DNA of 64,000 bases from Chloroflexota bacterium (GCA_022824495.1 JAJDZU010000017.1:18954-82953), one strand, 5' to 3'. Positions 1-8,635 are shown, counted from the first letter of the stretch. Numbers and translations: made by a program. Notes: generated from the sequence alone by a model not told the origin.

Positions 1-627
1 GGATTACTGCTTTGCATTTTGGGAATCGGGCTGGGCGCCATCGAGCGCTGGCGCTGGCGGAGAGATGGGGTGCGCGAAGAGTTCAAGGTCCAAGCGTCCG
101 ATCAGCATTACCTGTTACTCCAAGGGCTGCTGTACGTCGTCTTGCTGGTGGTGCTGGCGCTGCAGCAGATCGCCCAAGCCGGCGCGGTGATCGGCCTTGG
201 GCTCTATATCGGGCTACCGCTCACTTTTGTGTATCGGTACTACTTCTACCGGACGTACCCAACGGCGCTGGCGATTGTGAGCAACGCCCCGGCCGGGGCA
301 CAGGCGCGCTCCGTCATCGAACAAGAGACAGCGGACGCCGGCGGTGAGTCCAGGCAGGCCACCGGTGCGGCAAGGCCGACCGGGACGATGATGCGGCCAC
401 GAGCCAGCAGCGGCCTCGGCGGACGACTTCGGCTGCGCATTGCGATCTTCATCGGGAGCGTGGCCCTCTGGTGGCTGTTGGCGCGCTGGTGGGTCTGGCA
501 GGGCGCGGAGGAGGGAACGGCGTCCCTGGCGCCCTTCAGCGGGGACATCACGGTCGACATCGTAGGAATCGTGGTCGGAACTGTCCTTGGCGTCGGCTCG
601 GCCTGGTTCTACGAGAACTTCATGTAG
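1..627 (+). CDS. Multi-spanning membrane protein, 5' end missing
   Basis: The frame is open from the first base, so the gene is cut by the window edge; the TTG at 19 is probably internal. The product is an unrecognised integral membrane protein. Hydrophobic stretches occur around residues 40-75 and 140-160 and at the C-terminus. It is clearly a paralogue of the complete gene at 1390-2244: both carry ERWRWxRxGV, YYFYRxYPTALAIVS, ARWWVWQG and ASLAPFSG. By eye the two proteins match at roughly two thirds of positions, and the loop before the ARWWVWQG helix is the most variable part. It is followed directly by a dehydrogenase remnant in the same arrangement as the complete copy. No function can be assigned. 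Confidence 0.75.
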   Translation, partial: GLLLCILGIGLGAIERWRWRRDGVREEFKVQASDQHYLLLQGLLYVVLLVVLALQQIAQAGAVIGLGLYIGLPLTFVYRYYFYRTYPTALAIVSNAPAGAQARSVIEQETADAGGESRQATGAARPTGTMMRPRASSGLGGRLRLRIAIFIGSVALWWLLARWWVWQGAEEGTASLAPFSGDITVDIVGIVVGTVLGVGSAWFYENFM

Positions 628-648
628 ACATGACGCCTCGCGGCGTCG

Positions 649-1045
649 TCATTCCTCAGCCAGGCTGACGCGTTCCAGGACTTCACGGTTCCAGACGTAC
701 TCGGGCATCCGGCCCTGGAGGACGCGGACGACGGAGAGCGCGGCGCGGCGTTCCAGTTCGAGCAGTGACTCTTCGGAGAGGAAAGCCGCGTGCGGGGTCA
801 CGATGGCTCGCTCCAGGCCGATCAGCGGGTGGTTGGGGGGCGGGGGTTCCTGTTCGAGGACATCGATTCCAGCGCCGGCGATCCAGCCTTTGTCGATGGC
901 GCGGGCCAGGGCGTACACGTCGACCAGGGGTCCGCGCGCGGTGTTGATGATGTAGGCGGTTGGCTTCATGACGCGGAGTTCGGGTTCGCCGATGCTGTGG
1001 TGTGTTTCCGGAGTGAGGGGCGCGTGGACGGAGATGAATTCGGAC
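649..1045 (-). pseudogene. 3' remnant of a 2-hydroxyacid dehydrogenase gene
   Basis: The minus-strand reading matches the last ~130 residues of the complete dehydrogenase at 2260-3255, from FISVHAPLTPETHH to the C-terminus. It retains NTARGPLVD, GAGIDVLEQEPPPPNHP and VTPHAAFLSEE. DNA identity over the first 180 bases is about 94% by eye count. Upstream of about 1045 the similarity stops abruptly, removing the whole substrate-binding half and the GxGxxG nucleotide-binding loop. The open frame continues to 1191 with unrelated residues. It cannot encode a working dehydrogenase and is best read as the leftover of a tandem duplication. Confidence 0.85.
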
Positions 1046-1389
1046 ACCGCAACGGACCGGGCGGGCAGGCAACGAAGGTGCTGGCGTTCGGGGTGGGGGT
1101 GTTGCGCACCGAGTTCGAGCGGGCGTATATGCGGCGAATCGACGGTCGGCCGCTGGGCGCGTGTTTTGGCGAAGTCGTGCACGATAGCCAACTGCTGCCG
1201 ACCCTGATCAGGAACGCGGTCGACCAGCGGATCCGCGCGGCGTAGCTGCTGGAGGCACGATGGTCAAACCCGAGACCGCACCAGTAATGAACAGCGCGCA
1301 ACTTTCGCCGCATCGAGAATCATCGTCGCCGGCTGCAAATACCAGCGGACGGGCTTTGCCCTGCCCGCGCATCAAGTCAGGAGCTTGAA
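1046..1389. other. Gap without an assignable gene
   Basis: This stretch of about 340 bases lies between the dehydrogenase remnant and the next membrane-protein gene. Open frames cross it on both strands, but none resembles a family I know and none has a convincing ribosome binding site. It may hold debris from the rearrangement that truncated the dehydrogenase copy, or the untranslated leader of the gene starting at 1390. Confidence 0.4.
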
Positions 1390-2244
1390 GTGCTACGCCA
1401 AGGCCGTCCCGAAGACCCACACCACACCCAGGTTGCCGTGCGGGCACTGATCAACGCGGGCTATGCGCCGCATGAGGCAGGGCGAGCGTTCGTGAGCTAT
1501 CGCACCCGCGTGCGCGAGGCGACCGCCGGCTGGCCGGCCATCCTGTTCGGCGGCTTCCTCGTCGGTGCACTCCCCGGCCTTGTTCTGCTGTTTACCGGAG
1601 CGCCTCCGGCTGCCGGCCTTCTGTGCGCGGGGGGTATCGGACTCGCAGCCGTTGAGCGCTGGCGCTGGCAGCGCGCAGGGGTGCACAGACAGTTCACTAT
1701 CCAAGCCGAGAATCAGCAATACCTCTTGCACCAGGGGCTGCTCTGGGTCGTACTGCTGGTTCTACTGGCAGTCACGCAATGGGCGCAAGCGGGCGCCGTC
1801 ATCGGGCTCGGCATCGCCCTGGGACTCCCGCTCAGCTTCGTCTTTCGGTACTACTTCTACCGGAGTTACCCAACGGCGCTCGCCATCGTGAGCAGCACAC
1901 CGGCCGGGGCGGACGCCCGCGCAGTCATCGAGCACGAAATCGCCGCCTCGCACTCGGATGATGGTCAGGACTGGGAAACCGAGCGTCTCTATCAGACGTT
2001 TACCAAGCAACGAGCCAAGACCGGCGTGAATGCCCGACTCCGCATGCGGCTGGCCGTATTCCTGGGCAGCCTGGCGGCCTGGTGGTTCCTGGCGCGCTGG
2101 TGGGTCTGGCAGGGGTCTCCGGAGAGTGGCGCCTCGCTGGCGCCATTCAGCGGCAACATCGGTGTCGACATCGTGGGCATCGTGCTCGGATCGCTGATTG
2201 GCCTGGGCGCCGTCCGGTTCTATGCGCGCTTCATCGAAGGGTGA
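1390..2244 (+). CDS. Multi-spanning membrane protein of unknown function
   Basis: The 284-residue product has a short N-terminal cytoplasmic-looking segment (residues 1-50) with a small helical ALINAGYAPHEAGRAF motif. It then has paired hydrophobic helices near residues 53-90, 118-155 and 220-240 and a final hydrophobic segment before the C-terminus. It is the complete paralogue of the cut gene at 1-627. The GTG at 1390 is used as the start, but the frame stays open upstream and no strong ribosome binding site is visible, so the N-terminus is uncertain. It converges with the dehydrogenase gene at 2260. The conserved YYFYRSYPTALAIVS segment may be the functional core, but I cannot name a family. 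Confidence 0.7.
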   Translation: MLRQGRPEDPHHTQVAVRALINAGYAPHEAGRAFVSYRTRVREATAGWPAILFGGFLVGALPGLVLLFTGAPPAAGLLCAGGIGLAAVERWRWQRAGVHRQFTIQAENQQYLLHQGLLWVVLLVLLAVTQWAQAGAVIGLGIALGLPLSFVFRYYFYRSYPTALAIVSSTPAGADARAVIEHEIAASHSDDGQDWETERLYQTFTKQRAKTGVNARLRMRLAVFLGSLAAWWFLARWWVWQGSPESGASLAPFSGNIGVDIVGIVLGSLIGLGAVRFYARFIEG

Positions 2245-2259
2245 GGCAGGGCACTCAGC

Positions 2260-3255
2260 CTAGTCTTCGGCCAGGCTGACGCGTTCCAGGACTTCACGGT
2301 TCCAGACGTATTCGGGCATTCGGCCCTGGAGGACGCGGACGACCGAGAGCGCGGCGCGGCGTTCGAGTTCGAGGAGCGATTCCTCGGAGAGGAAAGCCGC
2401 GTGCGGGGTCACGATGGCTCGCTCCAGACCGATCAGCGGGTGATTGGGGGGTGGGGGTTCCTGTTCGAGGACGTCGATTCCGGCACCGGCGATCCAGCCT
2501 TCGTCGATGGCACGGGCCAGGGCGTACTCGTCAATTAGCGGTCCGCGCGCCGTGTTGATGATGTAAGCGGTTGACTTCATCGCCCGCAGTTCGGGCTCGC
2601 CGATGGTGTGGTGCGTTTCGGGGGTGAGCGGGGCGTGGACGGAGATGAAGTCGGATTCGGTCACCAGGCGATCTTTGTCAACCAGTTCAGCGCCGATGTC
2701 GGCCACGCGGTCGGCGGTGATGTAGGGATCGTGGACGAGGATCTTCAGCCCGTGCGGGATGGCGCGCTGGGCCAGGGCAAAGCCGATGCGGCCGTAGCCG
2801 AGGATTCCGAGCACGCGGCCACGCATGCGGTGCATCGGACGAGCCGGCTGGTTGGTCCACTGGCCGGTGCGCACGCTGCGGTCCAGCACTGAAATGCCGC
2901 GGGCCTGGGCCATCAGCAGGGCCATGGCGTGGTCGGCGACCTCCTCGTAGCCGTAGTCGGGCACGAAGGTGACGGGTATGTCCAGGGAGGTGCAGGTATC
3001 GACGTCGATGTTGTCGGTACCGACACCGTAGCGGCCGACGACCCGAAGTCGTGGGGAAGCGCGGACGACGCGCTCGGTGACCTTGGCGAAGCAGGTGAGG
3101 ATGCCGGTGACGTCGGCGGCCAGTTCGGTGAGGCGGTCTTCGTCGCCGGAGTCGGCTTCAACGACCTCGGCGTCGAGCTCGGCCAGGACCTCGCGCTCGG
3201 GATCGGTGGAAGGCCAGACGTAGTCCGTAATCAAGATCTTGTGCCGGTCGGCCAC
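2260..3255 (-). CDS. D-isomer 2-hydroxyacid dehydrogenase (SerA-like)
   Basis: This is an NAD-dependent dehydrogenase of the phosphoglycerate dehydrogenase / hydroxyacid dehydrogenase family, about 331 residues and without an ACT regulatory domain. The order is typical: N-terminal half of the catalytic domain, VGRYGVGTDNIDVD, nucleotide-binding loop LGILGYGRIG, then NTARGPLID with the catalytic Arg, the DVLEQEPP Glu, and VTPHAAFLS with the catalytic His. The frame opens at 3354, but GTG at 3255 is preferred: it has a GGGAG box eight bases upstream and gives the usual short N-terminus VADRHKILITD. The substrate cannot be read from sequence; these enzymes often act on hydroxypyruvate, glyoxylate or similar acids. 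A truncated copy lies at 649-1045. Confidence 0.88.
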   Translation of the reverse strand: MADRHKILITDYVWPSTDPEREVLAELDAEVVEADSGDEDRLTELAADVTGILTCFAKVTERVVRASPRLRVVGRYGVGTDNIDVDTCTSLDIPVTFVPDYGYEEVADHAMALLMAQARGISVLDRSVRTGQWTNQPARPMHRMRGRVLGILGYGRIGFALAQRAIPHGLKILVHDPYITADRVADIGAELVDKDRLVTESDFISVHAPLTPETHHTIGEPELRAMKSTAYIINTARGPLIDEYALARAIDEGWIAGAGIDVLEQEPPPPNHPLIGLERAIVTPHAAFLSEESLLELERRAALSVVRVLQGRMPEYVWNREVLERVSLAED

Positions 3256-3388
3256 GACGTCGACTCCCAAACGAACGAGCAGGCAGCGCGGCGAGCTTAG
3301 GGAGCGCCGAAAACCGGTGTCAACGCGGCGCGCGTCGTCCGGCAACTGCGACAATGGACCAGGCGCTTCGAGTAGTGGAGCTCACGCC

Positions 3389-5356
3389 ATGCCGCGCGAC
3401 CTGGCCCTGGGCAACGGATCGTTTCTGGTCAACTTCGACTCGCGCTACCGCGTGCGCGACATCTATTACCCGCGGGTTGGCTCCGAGAATCAGACCGGCG
3501 GGCGTGCCTGCCGATTTGGCGTGGGCGTGGACGGGCAGTTCTCGTGGATCAGCAACGACGAGTGGTCGCGGGAGCTGGATTACGCGGACAACACGCTGGC
3601 CACGAATGTTCGATTGGAGAATTCGCGGCTCGGCGTGGCGTTGACGTGCGCAGACGCCGTGGACTTCGACCGCCCGATCTACGTGCGCCGGGTCGCCCTT
3701 CGGAACCTGGCGGACCTGGAACGCACGTTCACGCTCTACTTCCACGCCGACTTCTGGCTGGAGCGGGACGGGATTGGCGACACGGCCTATTTCGACCCGT
3801 GGACCGAAGGCATCGTGCACTACAAACGCAACGTGAACTTCCTGTGCAACGCGCAGGTGGGGGACAAGGTTGGATTTGACGAGTACAGCGTCGGGGGGAA
3901 GTCCGAAGACGCCTCGCAGGGGACGTGGCTGGACGCCGAAGACGGACGCCTGGAAGGCAACCCGATCGCCCAGGGGCAGGTGGACAGTATCGGGTCCGTA
4001 CGCGTCACGGTTGCGGGCGGCGGCGAGGGCACGGCGCATTACTGGATCGTCGCCTCGGACGACTTCTTTCGCGCCAAGGACCACAACGACACGATCGTCG
4101 ACCGTACGCCGGAGAGTTTTATCCAGCGAACCAGCGACTACTGGTCGTACTGGGTCACGCGGGATCCGACCGACCTTTGGCCGCTGGAACCGGTCAGCCG
4201 CGACCTTTACCGCCGGAGCATGCTGGTGGTGCGCACGCAGATCGACGACGGCGGCGCGATTATCGCGGCGAACGACAGCGACATCCTGCAGTTCGGACGC
4301 GACACCTATAGCTACATGTGGCCGCGGGACGGGGCCCTGGTGGCGGAAGCGCTGATCGGGGCCAACCAACGCGAGCTGGCCGGCCGCTTTTTCCAGTTCT
4401 GCCGCCGCGCGTTGCAGCCGGGCGGGTTCATGCTGCACAAGTACCACCCGGACGGCTCGCCAGGCAGCAGCTGGCATCCCTGGGCGGACGCGAACCGGCA
4501 GCGCGTGCTGCCGATCCAGGAAGACGAAACGGCGCTGGTCCTGTGGGCGCTGCGTCGATACAACCAGCGGTTCATGGACACCGAGTTCATCCGCGGCGTC
4601 TACGCCCCGCTGATCAAGGCGTCGGCGGATTTCATGGTCCGCTATCGCCATGAGCCCAGCGGACTGCCGGCGGCATCCTGGGACCTGTGGGAGGAGCGGC
4701 TGGGCATTCACACGTTCACCGTTGCCTCGGTTTGGGCCGGACTTGAAGCAGCGGCGGAGTTTGCGGAGGGATTCGGCGAACTGGATACGGCCTCGCGCTA
4801 TCGGACGGCGGCGTCCGAGATCCGGGCCGCGACGCTGGAGCACCTGTACAGCGAGGAGCACCGGCGGTTTCTTCGACGGGTCGAGGTCAACGAGGACGGT
4901 TCGCTGATGCCGGACCTGAACGTGGACGCCAGCGTGCACGGGGTCTGGCGGTTCGGGATGTTTGACGCGGGCGACTCGCGGGTGCGGTCAACCATGGAGA
5001 GCGTGCGCGACGAACTGACCGTGAAGACCCATGTGGGCGGCGTGGCGCGCTACCAGAACGACTACTACCACCAGGTCAGCGACGACATCGGGAACGTGCC
5101 TGGCAATCCCTGGTTCATTTGCACGTTGTGGCTGGCGCAGTGGTACGTGGCGCTGGCGGAAGCGGAGGCCGACTTGAAGCCGGCCCGGGACATCCTGGCC
5201 TGGGTGGCGGATCGCGCGCTGCCGAGCGGCACGCTGGCTGAGCAGGTCCATCCGTACTCGGGAGCGCCGCTAAGCGTGAGCCCGCTGACGTGGAGTCACG
5301 CGGAGTTTGCGACGACGGTGCAGAAGTACGCGGAGAAGGCGGCACAGATCGCCTAG
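3389..5356 (+). CDS. Glycoside hydrolase family 15 (glucoamylase/trehalase-like)
   Basis: This is a 655-residue GH15-type enzyme, expected to hydrolyse alpha-glucosidic bonds with inversion. The N-terminal ~270 residues form the beta-rich domain (LALGNGSFLVNFDSRYRVRD). The catalytic (alpha/alpha)6 barrel starts near YSYMWPRDGALVAEAL at about residue 305, with LPIQEDETALVLWALRRY following. SWDLWEER (Glu435/Glu436) is the probable general acid, and GTLAEQVHP (Glu618) the probable general base. There is no signal peptide, so it is probably cytoplasmic and acts on intracellular glucan, trehalose or oligosaccharide. The ATG at 3389 is chosen because upstream residues are low-complexity and the conserved protein begins MPRDLALGNG. 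Confidence 0.88.
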   Translation: MPRDLALGNGSFLVNFDSRYRVRDIYYPRVGSENQTGGRACRFGVGVDGQFSWISNDEWSRELDYADNTLATNVRLENSRLGVALTCADAVDFDRPIYVRRVALRNLADLERTFTLYFHADFWLERDGIGDTAYFDPWTEGIVHYKRNVNFLCNAQVGDKVGFDEYSVGGKSEDASQGTWLDAEDGRLEGNPIAQGQVDSIGSVRVTVAGGGEGTAHYWIVASDDFFRAKDHNDTIVDRTPESFIQRTSDYWSYWVTRDPTDLWPLEPVSRDLYRRSMLVVRTQIDDGGAIIAANDSDILQFGRDTYSYMWPRDGALVAEALIGANQRELAGRFFQFCRRALQPGGFMLHKYHPDGSPGSSWHPWADANRQRVLPIQEDETALVLWALRRYNQRFMDTEFIRGVYAPLIKASADFMVRYRHEPSGLPAASWDLWEERLGIHTFTVASVWAGLEAAAEFAEGFGELDTASRYRTAASEIRAATLEHLYSEEHRRFLRRVEVNEDGSLMPDLNVDASVHGVWRFGMFDAGDSRVRSTMESVRDELTVKTHVGGVARYQNDYYHQVSDDIGNVPGNPWFICTLWLAQWYVALAEAEADLKPARDILAWVADRALPSGTLAEQVHPYSGAPLSVSPLTWSHAEFATTVQKYAEKAAQIA

Positions 5357-5415
5357 CCGCCGCCGCGAGATGCGACTGCTAAGGTCACTCTGCCGACCCT
5401 TCGACGTGGTCCCTC

Positions 5416-5793
5416 ATGCCTCGAGCAATCAGAATCACCGTTGGCGACATCGAGATGAACGGCGAGCTATTGGCTACGCCGACGGCCGACGCCATCCGGG
5501 ATGCGCTGCCGATTGCGCGGACGGTGAACACGTGGGGGCACGAGTTCTATTTCGACATCGGCGTGCAGGCCGAGCAGGAACCGGACGCTTCGGACGTGGT
5601 GGAGGTCGGGGATCTCGCGTACTGGCCGCCGGGAATGGCGTTCTGCGTGTTCTTCGGCCGCACGCCGGCGAGCCAGGGGAACGAGGTTCGCGCGGCCAGC
5701 CCGGTGAATGTGGTGGGGCGAGTCAGCGATCCGCCGGTTGACGCCCTGCGGCGGGTTCGTACGGGCACGGCGATTCGGATTGAGGCGGCCTGA
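5416..5793 (+). CDS. Cyclophilin-like fold protein (TM1367-type)
   Basis: This is a 125-residue protein of the bacterial/archaeal cyclophilin-like (TM1367) type. It shows the pattern I associate with that family: MNGELLATPTADAI, WGHEFYF, VEVGDLAYWPPGMAFCVFFG and SPVNVVGRV. Structures of this type form a closed barrel like peptidyl-prolyl isomerases, but the catalytic Arg of true cyclophilins is not evident, and no activity is firmly known. It sits 59 bases after the GH15 gene and before lexA, and may be transcribed with the former. Confidence 0.72.
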   Translation: MPRAIRITVGDIEMNGELLATPTADAIRDALPIARTVNTWGHEFYFDIGVQAEQEPDASDVVEVGDLAYWPPGMAFCVFFGRTPASQGNEVRAASPVNVVGRVSDPPVDALRRVRTGTAIRIEAA

Positions 5794-5828
5794 CGGCGTC
5801 GCCTTATCATTTCGGTCGCGCGCGGAGC

Positions 5829-5857
5829 TTGACCGTTCGTTTATTGTCCGGTAGTGT
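5829..5857 (+). promoter_or_regulatory. Predicted lexA promoter with candidate LexA operator
   Basis: A -35-like TTGACC (5829-5834) and a -10-like TAGTGT (5852-5857) are separated by 17 bases. The 20-base segment 5834-5853 that fills the spacer matches 14 of 20 positions of the segment at the same location in the dinB promoter (7352-7371). The shared pattern is GTnCGTnnnTTGTnCGGTA. An autoregulated LexA operator here would be expected; the exact operator is inference from this two-site comparison. Confidence 0.55.
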
Positions 5858-5945
5858 GGCAACGCACCTCAAGAGGTCAGGCCCTGCGCACGGCGACGAG
5901 CCGCGCATCAGGCGAGCACCGGGACGCGCTGAAGGACGGCTTGCG

Positions 5946-6545
5946 GTGGGTGATCCACTGACACAACGCCAGCATCGTGTGTTGCAGACCATTGAGCGGT
6001 TCCTGCAGGACGAGGGTTATACGCCCAGCGTGCGGGAAATCGGCGCCGTGCTGGGCCTGGCGCCGGCCACGGTTCAGCAGCACCTGGAGGTGCTGGAGCG
6101 CAAGGGGTATATCCGGCGATCGGGCCAATCGCATGGAATCGAAATCCTGAGCGGGGGAATGCCAGGCGGAGTCGTGAACGTCCCGATCGTGGGTGAAATC
6201 GCCGCCGGCGCCCCTATTGACGCCTACGAGGAGCGGCTGGACACGATTGCCGTGACGGCGGACATGTCGCCGGACGGCACCACGTATGCGCTCCGCGTGC
6301 GCGGCGACAGCATGGTCGAGGACCACATCTGCGATGGCGATATCGTGATCGTGGATCCGGTCGAGACGGTACGCGACGGTGAGATCGGGGTGGCGATGCT
6401 GGACGACGGCTCGGTAACGCTGAAACGCATCTTCCGAGAGGACAACCGGGTCCGACTGCAACCGGCCAACGCCGAGATGGCGCCGATCTACGCCGACGAC
6501 GTGCGGATTCGCGGGCGGGTGACCTCGATCATGCGGCGGCTCTGA
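5946..6545 (+). CDS. lexA: LexA repressor, SOS regulator
   Basis: This is the self-cleaving transcriptional repressor of the SOS response. With the GTG at 5946 (GAAGGA box about nine bases upstream) the protein has 199 residues, the normal LexA length. The N-terminal winged helix (residues 5-65) carries the family pattern YTPSVREIGAVLGL and TVQQHLEVLERKGYI. The C-terminal peptidase domain has the scissile Ala87-Gly88 in VGEIAAGAP, nucleophile Ser122 in RGDSMVEDHI and the general-base Lys160 in VTLKRIF. The frame extends 39 codons further upstream, but that stretch overlaps the predicted promoter and lacks LexA character. Nearby dinB is a probable target. Confidence 0.95.
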   Translation: MGDPLTQRQHRVLQTIERFLQDEGYTPSVREIGAVLGLAPATVQQHLEVLERKGYIRRSGQSHGIEILSGGMPGGVVNVPIVGEIAAGAPIDAYEERLDTIAVTADMSPDGTTYALRVRGDSMVEDHICDGDIVIVDPVETVRDGEIGVAMLDDGSVTLKRIFREDNRVRLQPANAEMAPIYADDVRIRGRVTSIMRRL

Positions 6546-6558
6546 CGCCGAAACGCGC

Positions 6559-7272
6559 GTGGCGGAAATCCAGGATCGCCGCGACGACATAGCGGACCTG
6601 GTCGTGGCCGGCGCCGTTGACGCGGCGGCGCAGTGCGCCCTGCTGGCGGTCGAAGCCGCCGCACCGAGCCCTGAAGCACGCTTGTCGGCGTTGCACCTGG
6701 CCAGCCTGGGAGTGCGCTACGCGGCCGAAGGGAATACGTCGGCGGCCCGCGAGGCTTTTGACCTGGCGCTCGACACGGCAACCGGCCAGTCGGGAAACGA
6801 TGATCTGAGGCCACGGCTCTATCGCAATGTGGCAGCCGCGCTGGACGCCGCCGGCCGCCATGGCGCGGCCGCGCGTTGCCTGGAAGCCGCCGTGGAGCAC
6901 GGCGCCGACGGCGCGGCGGTGTGGCAGGCCCTGGGCCGGGCGCGACTGCGAGGCGGTGACGCGCCGGGCGCGCTTGAAGCGCTGGACCACGCCCAGCGGC
7001 TGAATCCCTCGGCCGCAGTCACCGCCGATCGCGTGCTGGCGGAACTGGCGGTTCAACCATCGGCACAGGCGGCGAGGCGGGCGCTGGCGCGCCTGGAAGC
7101 CAGCCGACCAGAACAAGCCACGGTTCGCTGGGATTTCGCCCTGGCGCGCGCCTATCAGATAGCCGGCGACTCCGCGAGAGCCACGGCCGCATTCCGACGC
7201 GTCCTGGAACACGCGGACGGCGAGCTAGGCGCGCAGGAGTTGGCGCAGGCACGCAGCGCCCTCTCGCAGTAG
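6559..7272 (+). CDS. TPR-repeat protein
   Basis: A 237-residue, alanine- and arginine-rich soluble protein starting with GTG 13 bases after lexA. It consists of helical pairs with tetratricopeptide character, such as RNVAAALDAAGRHGAAARCLEA, ALGRARLRGGDAPGALEALDHA and ALARAYQIAGDSARATAAFRRVLEH. TPR proteins are protein-interaction scaffolds; the partner here is unknown. The close spacing suggests co-transcription with lexA, which could place it in the SOS response, but this is only positional inference. There is no signal peptide or membrane helix. Confidence 0.7.
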   Translation: MAEIQDRRDDIADLVVAGAVDAAAQCALLAVEAAAPSPEARLSALHLASLGVRYAAEGNTSAAREAFDLALDTATGQSGNDDLRPRLYRNVAAALDAAGRHGAAARCLEAAVEHGADGAAVWQALGRARLRGGDAPGALEALDHAQRLNPSAAVTADRVLAELAVQPSAQAARRALARLEASRPEQATVRWDFALARAYQIAGDSARATAAFRRVLEHADGELGAQELAQARSALSQ

Positions 7273-7346
7273 CCCGCAGCCGCCGCACGCGCCATTCGAT
7301 GATCGTGGGGCGTCGAGACGCCGGCTGTGGCGCGCGTGTTCGTAAT

Positions 7347-7375
7347 TTGTCTGTACGTACTTTGTACGGTATCCT
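7347..7375 (+). promoter_or_regulatory. Predicted dinB promoter with candidate LexA operator
   Basis: TTGTCT (7347-7352) and TATCCT (7370-7375) are spaced 17 bases apart. The spacer contains the near-palindrome CGTACTTTGTACG (7356-7368). The segment 7352-7371 shares 14 of 20 positions with the lexA spacer segment at the same offset. The -10 ends six bases before the dinB ATG, so transcription would begin at or next to the start codon. Confidence 0.55.
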
Positions 7376-7381
7376 CGGGGC

Positions 7382-8635
7382 ATGGACGCGACAGGACCCA
7401 TTACCCGGGCTTGCAGCCGGCTACCCGCCGCGTGGCGCAAGCAGCGGGTGATCATGCACGCCGACATGGACGCGTTCTATGCGTCCGTCGAGCAGCGCGA
7501 ACGACCGGACCTGAAGGGTCGCCCCGTCATCGTCGGCGGCCCGCGGGATGCGCGCGGTGTCGTGGCGGCCGCCTCCTATGAGGCCCGGGCCCATGGCGTC
7601 CGGTCGGCCATGCCGCTGCGGCAGGCTGCGCGGCTCTGCCCACACGCCGAGTTCGTAACCGGACGCATGCGGCTGTATTCCGACGTCTCCCAGAAGGTGA
7701 TGCGCGTCTTTGGGACGTATACGCCGCTGGTTGAACCGCTATCGCTGGACGAAGCGTTCCTGGATGTCACGGGCTGCGAGCGACGTTTCGGAACGCCGCA
7801 TGAGATTGCCGATCACGTGCGGGCCGCGGTGCGCGCCGCGGTCGACCTGCCGATTTCGGTTGGAATTGCGACCAACAAGTCGGTCGCCAAGATCGCCTCG
7901 ACCCTGGCCAAGCCCGACGGGCGCCGCGTCGTGCCGCCGGGCTCCGAGCAGGACTTTCTCGACCCGCTGCCCGTGCGCATGATCTGGGGTATCGGTCCGA
8001 AGAGTGAGGCCCGCCTGGCCGCCCGCGGCATTCGCACGATTGGCGAGCTGTCACGCCACGATCCATCGCGGATGCGCGAGTTGCGCAAACCGACGACTCT
8101 CGCGCGCGGATTCGATCCCCGCGATGTGGAGAGTGATCGAGCGGCCAAGTCCGTGGGCAACGAGGTGACATTCAGCCACGACACCGGGGACCTTGCACTG
8201 GTTCTGCGCTATTTGCGCCAACTCGCCGACCACGTGGCGCGACGGCTGCGCGCGAAACGCCTGGCAGGACGAACCGTGGTGCTGAAGCTGCGCTACGCCG
8301 ACTTCCGAACGATCACGCGGCAGGTCACGCTGAAGAAGGCAACCGACCAGACGCGAGCCATCTTTGGCGCTATCCGGGACCTGCTCGGGCGGGAAGCGCG
8401 TGGTCAGGACGTCTTCAGACTGGTCGGGGTACACGTGACGGGCATCGAGCCGGTCTCGTCGCGACAGCTTTCGCTCATCTCGCGGACCGAGCGCGATCCC
8501 CGCCCGCTGGAGATCGCCATGGACGAAGTCCGCACGCGCTTTGGCGATGCGGTGATTACGCATGCCGCCTTGCTGGGTTCGAGCGCCCGCCTGGACCGGG
8601 AGCGCTACGCATGGCGTGAGGATGTCCTGGGATGA
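7382..8635 (+). CDS. dinB: DNA polymerase IV, Y-family translesion polymerase
   Basis: This is an error-prone DNA polymerase that extends primers past damaged bases. It has the palm motif HADMDAFYASVEQRE with the catalytic Asp, VVAAASYEARAHGVRSAMP, the SLDEAFLDV acidic pair, SVGIATNKSVAKIAS, the helix-hairpin-helix WGIGPKSEARLAARGIRTIG, and the little-finger domain to residue ~390. The length of 417 residues is normal. The start at 7382 gives a 24-residue lead before MHADMDAF; it is supported by a -10 element six bases upstream, which implies a leaderless transcript. An internal ATG at 7454 is the alternative. Confidence 0.93.
   Translation: MDATGPITRACSRLPAAWRKQRVIMHADMDAFYASVEQRERPDLKGRPVIVGGPRDARGVVAAASYEARAHGVRSAMPLRQAARLCPHAEFVTGRMRLYSDVSQKVMRVFGTYTPLVEPLSLDEAFLDVTGCERRFGTPHEIADHVRAAVRAAVDLPISVGIATNKSVAKIASTLAKPDGRRVVPPGSEQDFLDPLPVRMIWGIGPKSEARLAARGIRTIGELSRHDPSRMRELRKPTTLARGFDPRDVESDRAAKSVGNEVTFSHDTGDLALVLRYLRQLADHVARRLRAKRLAGRTVVLKLRYADFRTITRQVTLKKATDQTRAIFGAIRDLLGREARGQDVFRLVGVHVTGIEPVSSRQLSLISRTERDPRPLEIAMDEVRTRFGDAVITHAALLGSSARLDRERYAWREDVLG

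Noticed and set aside
649..1191. Treating the dehydrogenase remnant as a functional 180-residue gene
   Set aside because: It lacks the nucleotide-binding loop and its first 50 residues are unrelated to the family.
1046..1245. Plus-strand frame ending in a helical tail, possibly a regulator C-terminus
   Set aside because: No start signal and no family pattern strong enough to name; left as unassigned.
3320..4939. Long minus-strand open frame opposite the GH15 gene
   Set aside because: It mirrors the conserved GH15 frame, has Arg/Pro/Val-rich composition and no family motif; a GC-rich shadow.
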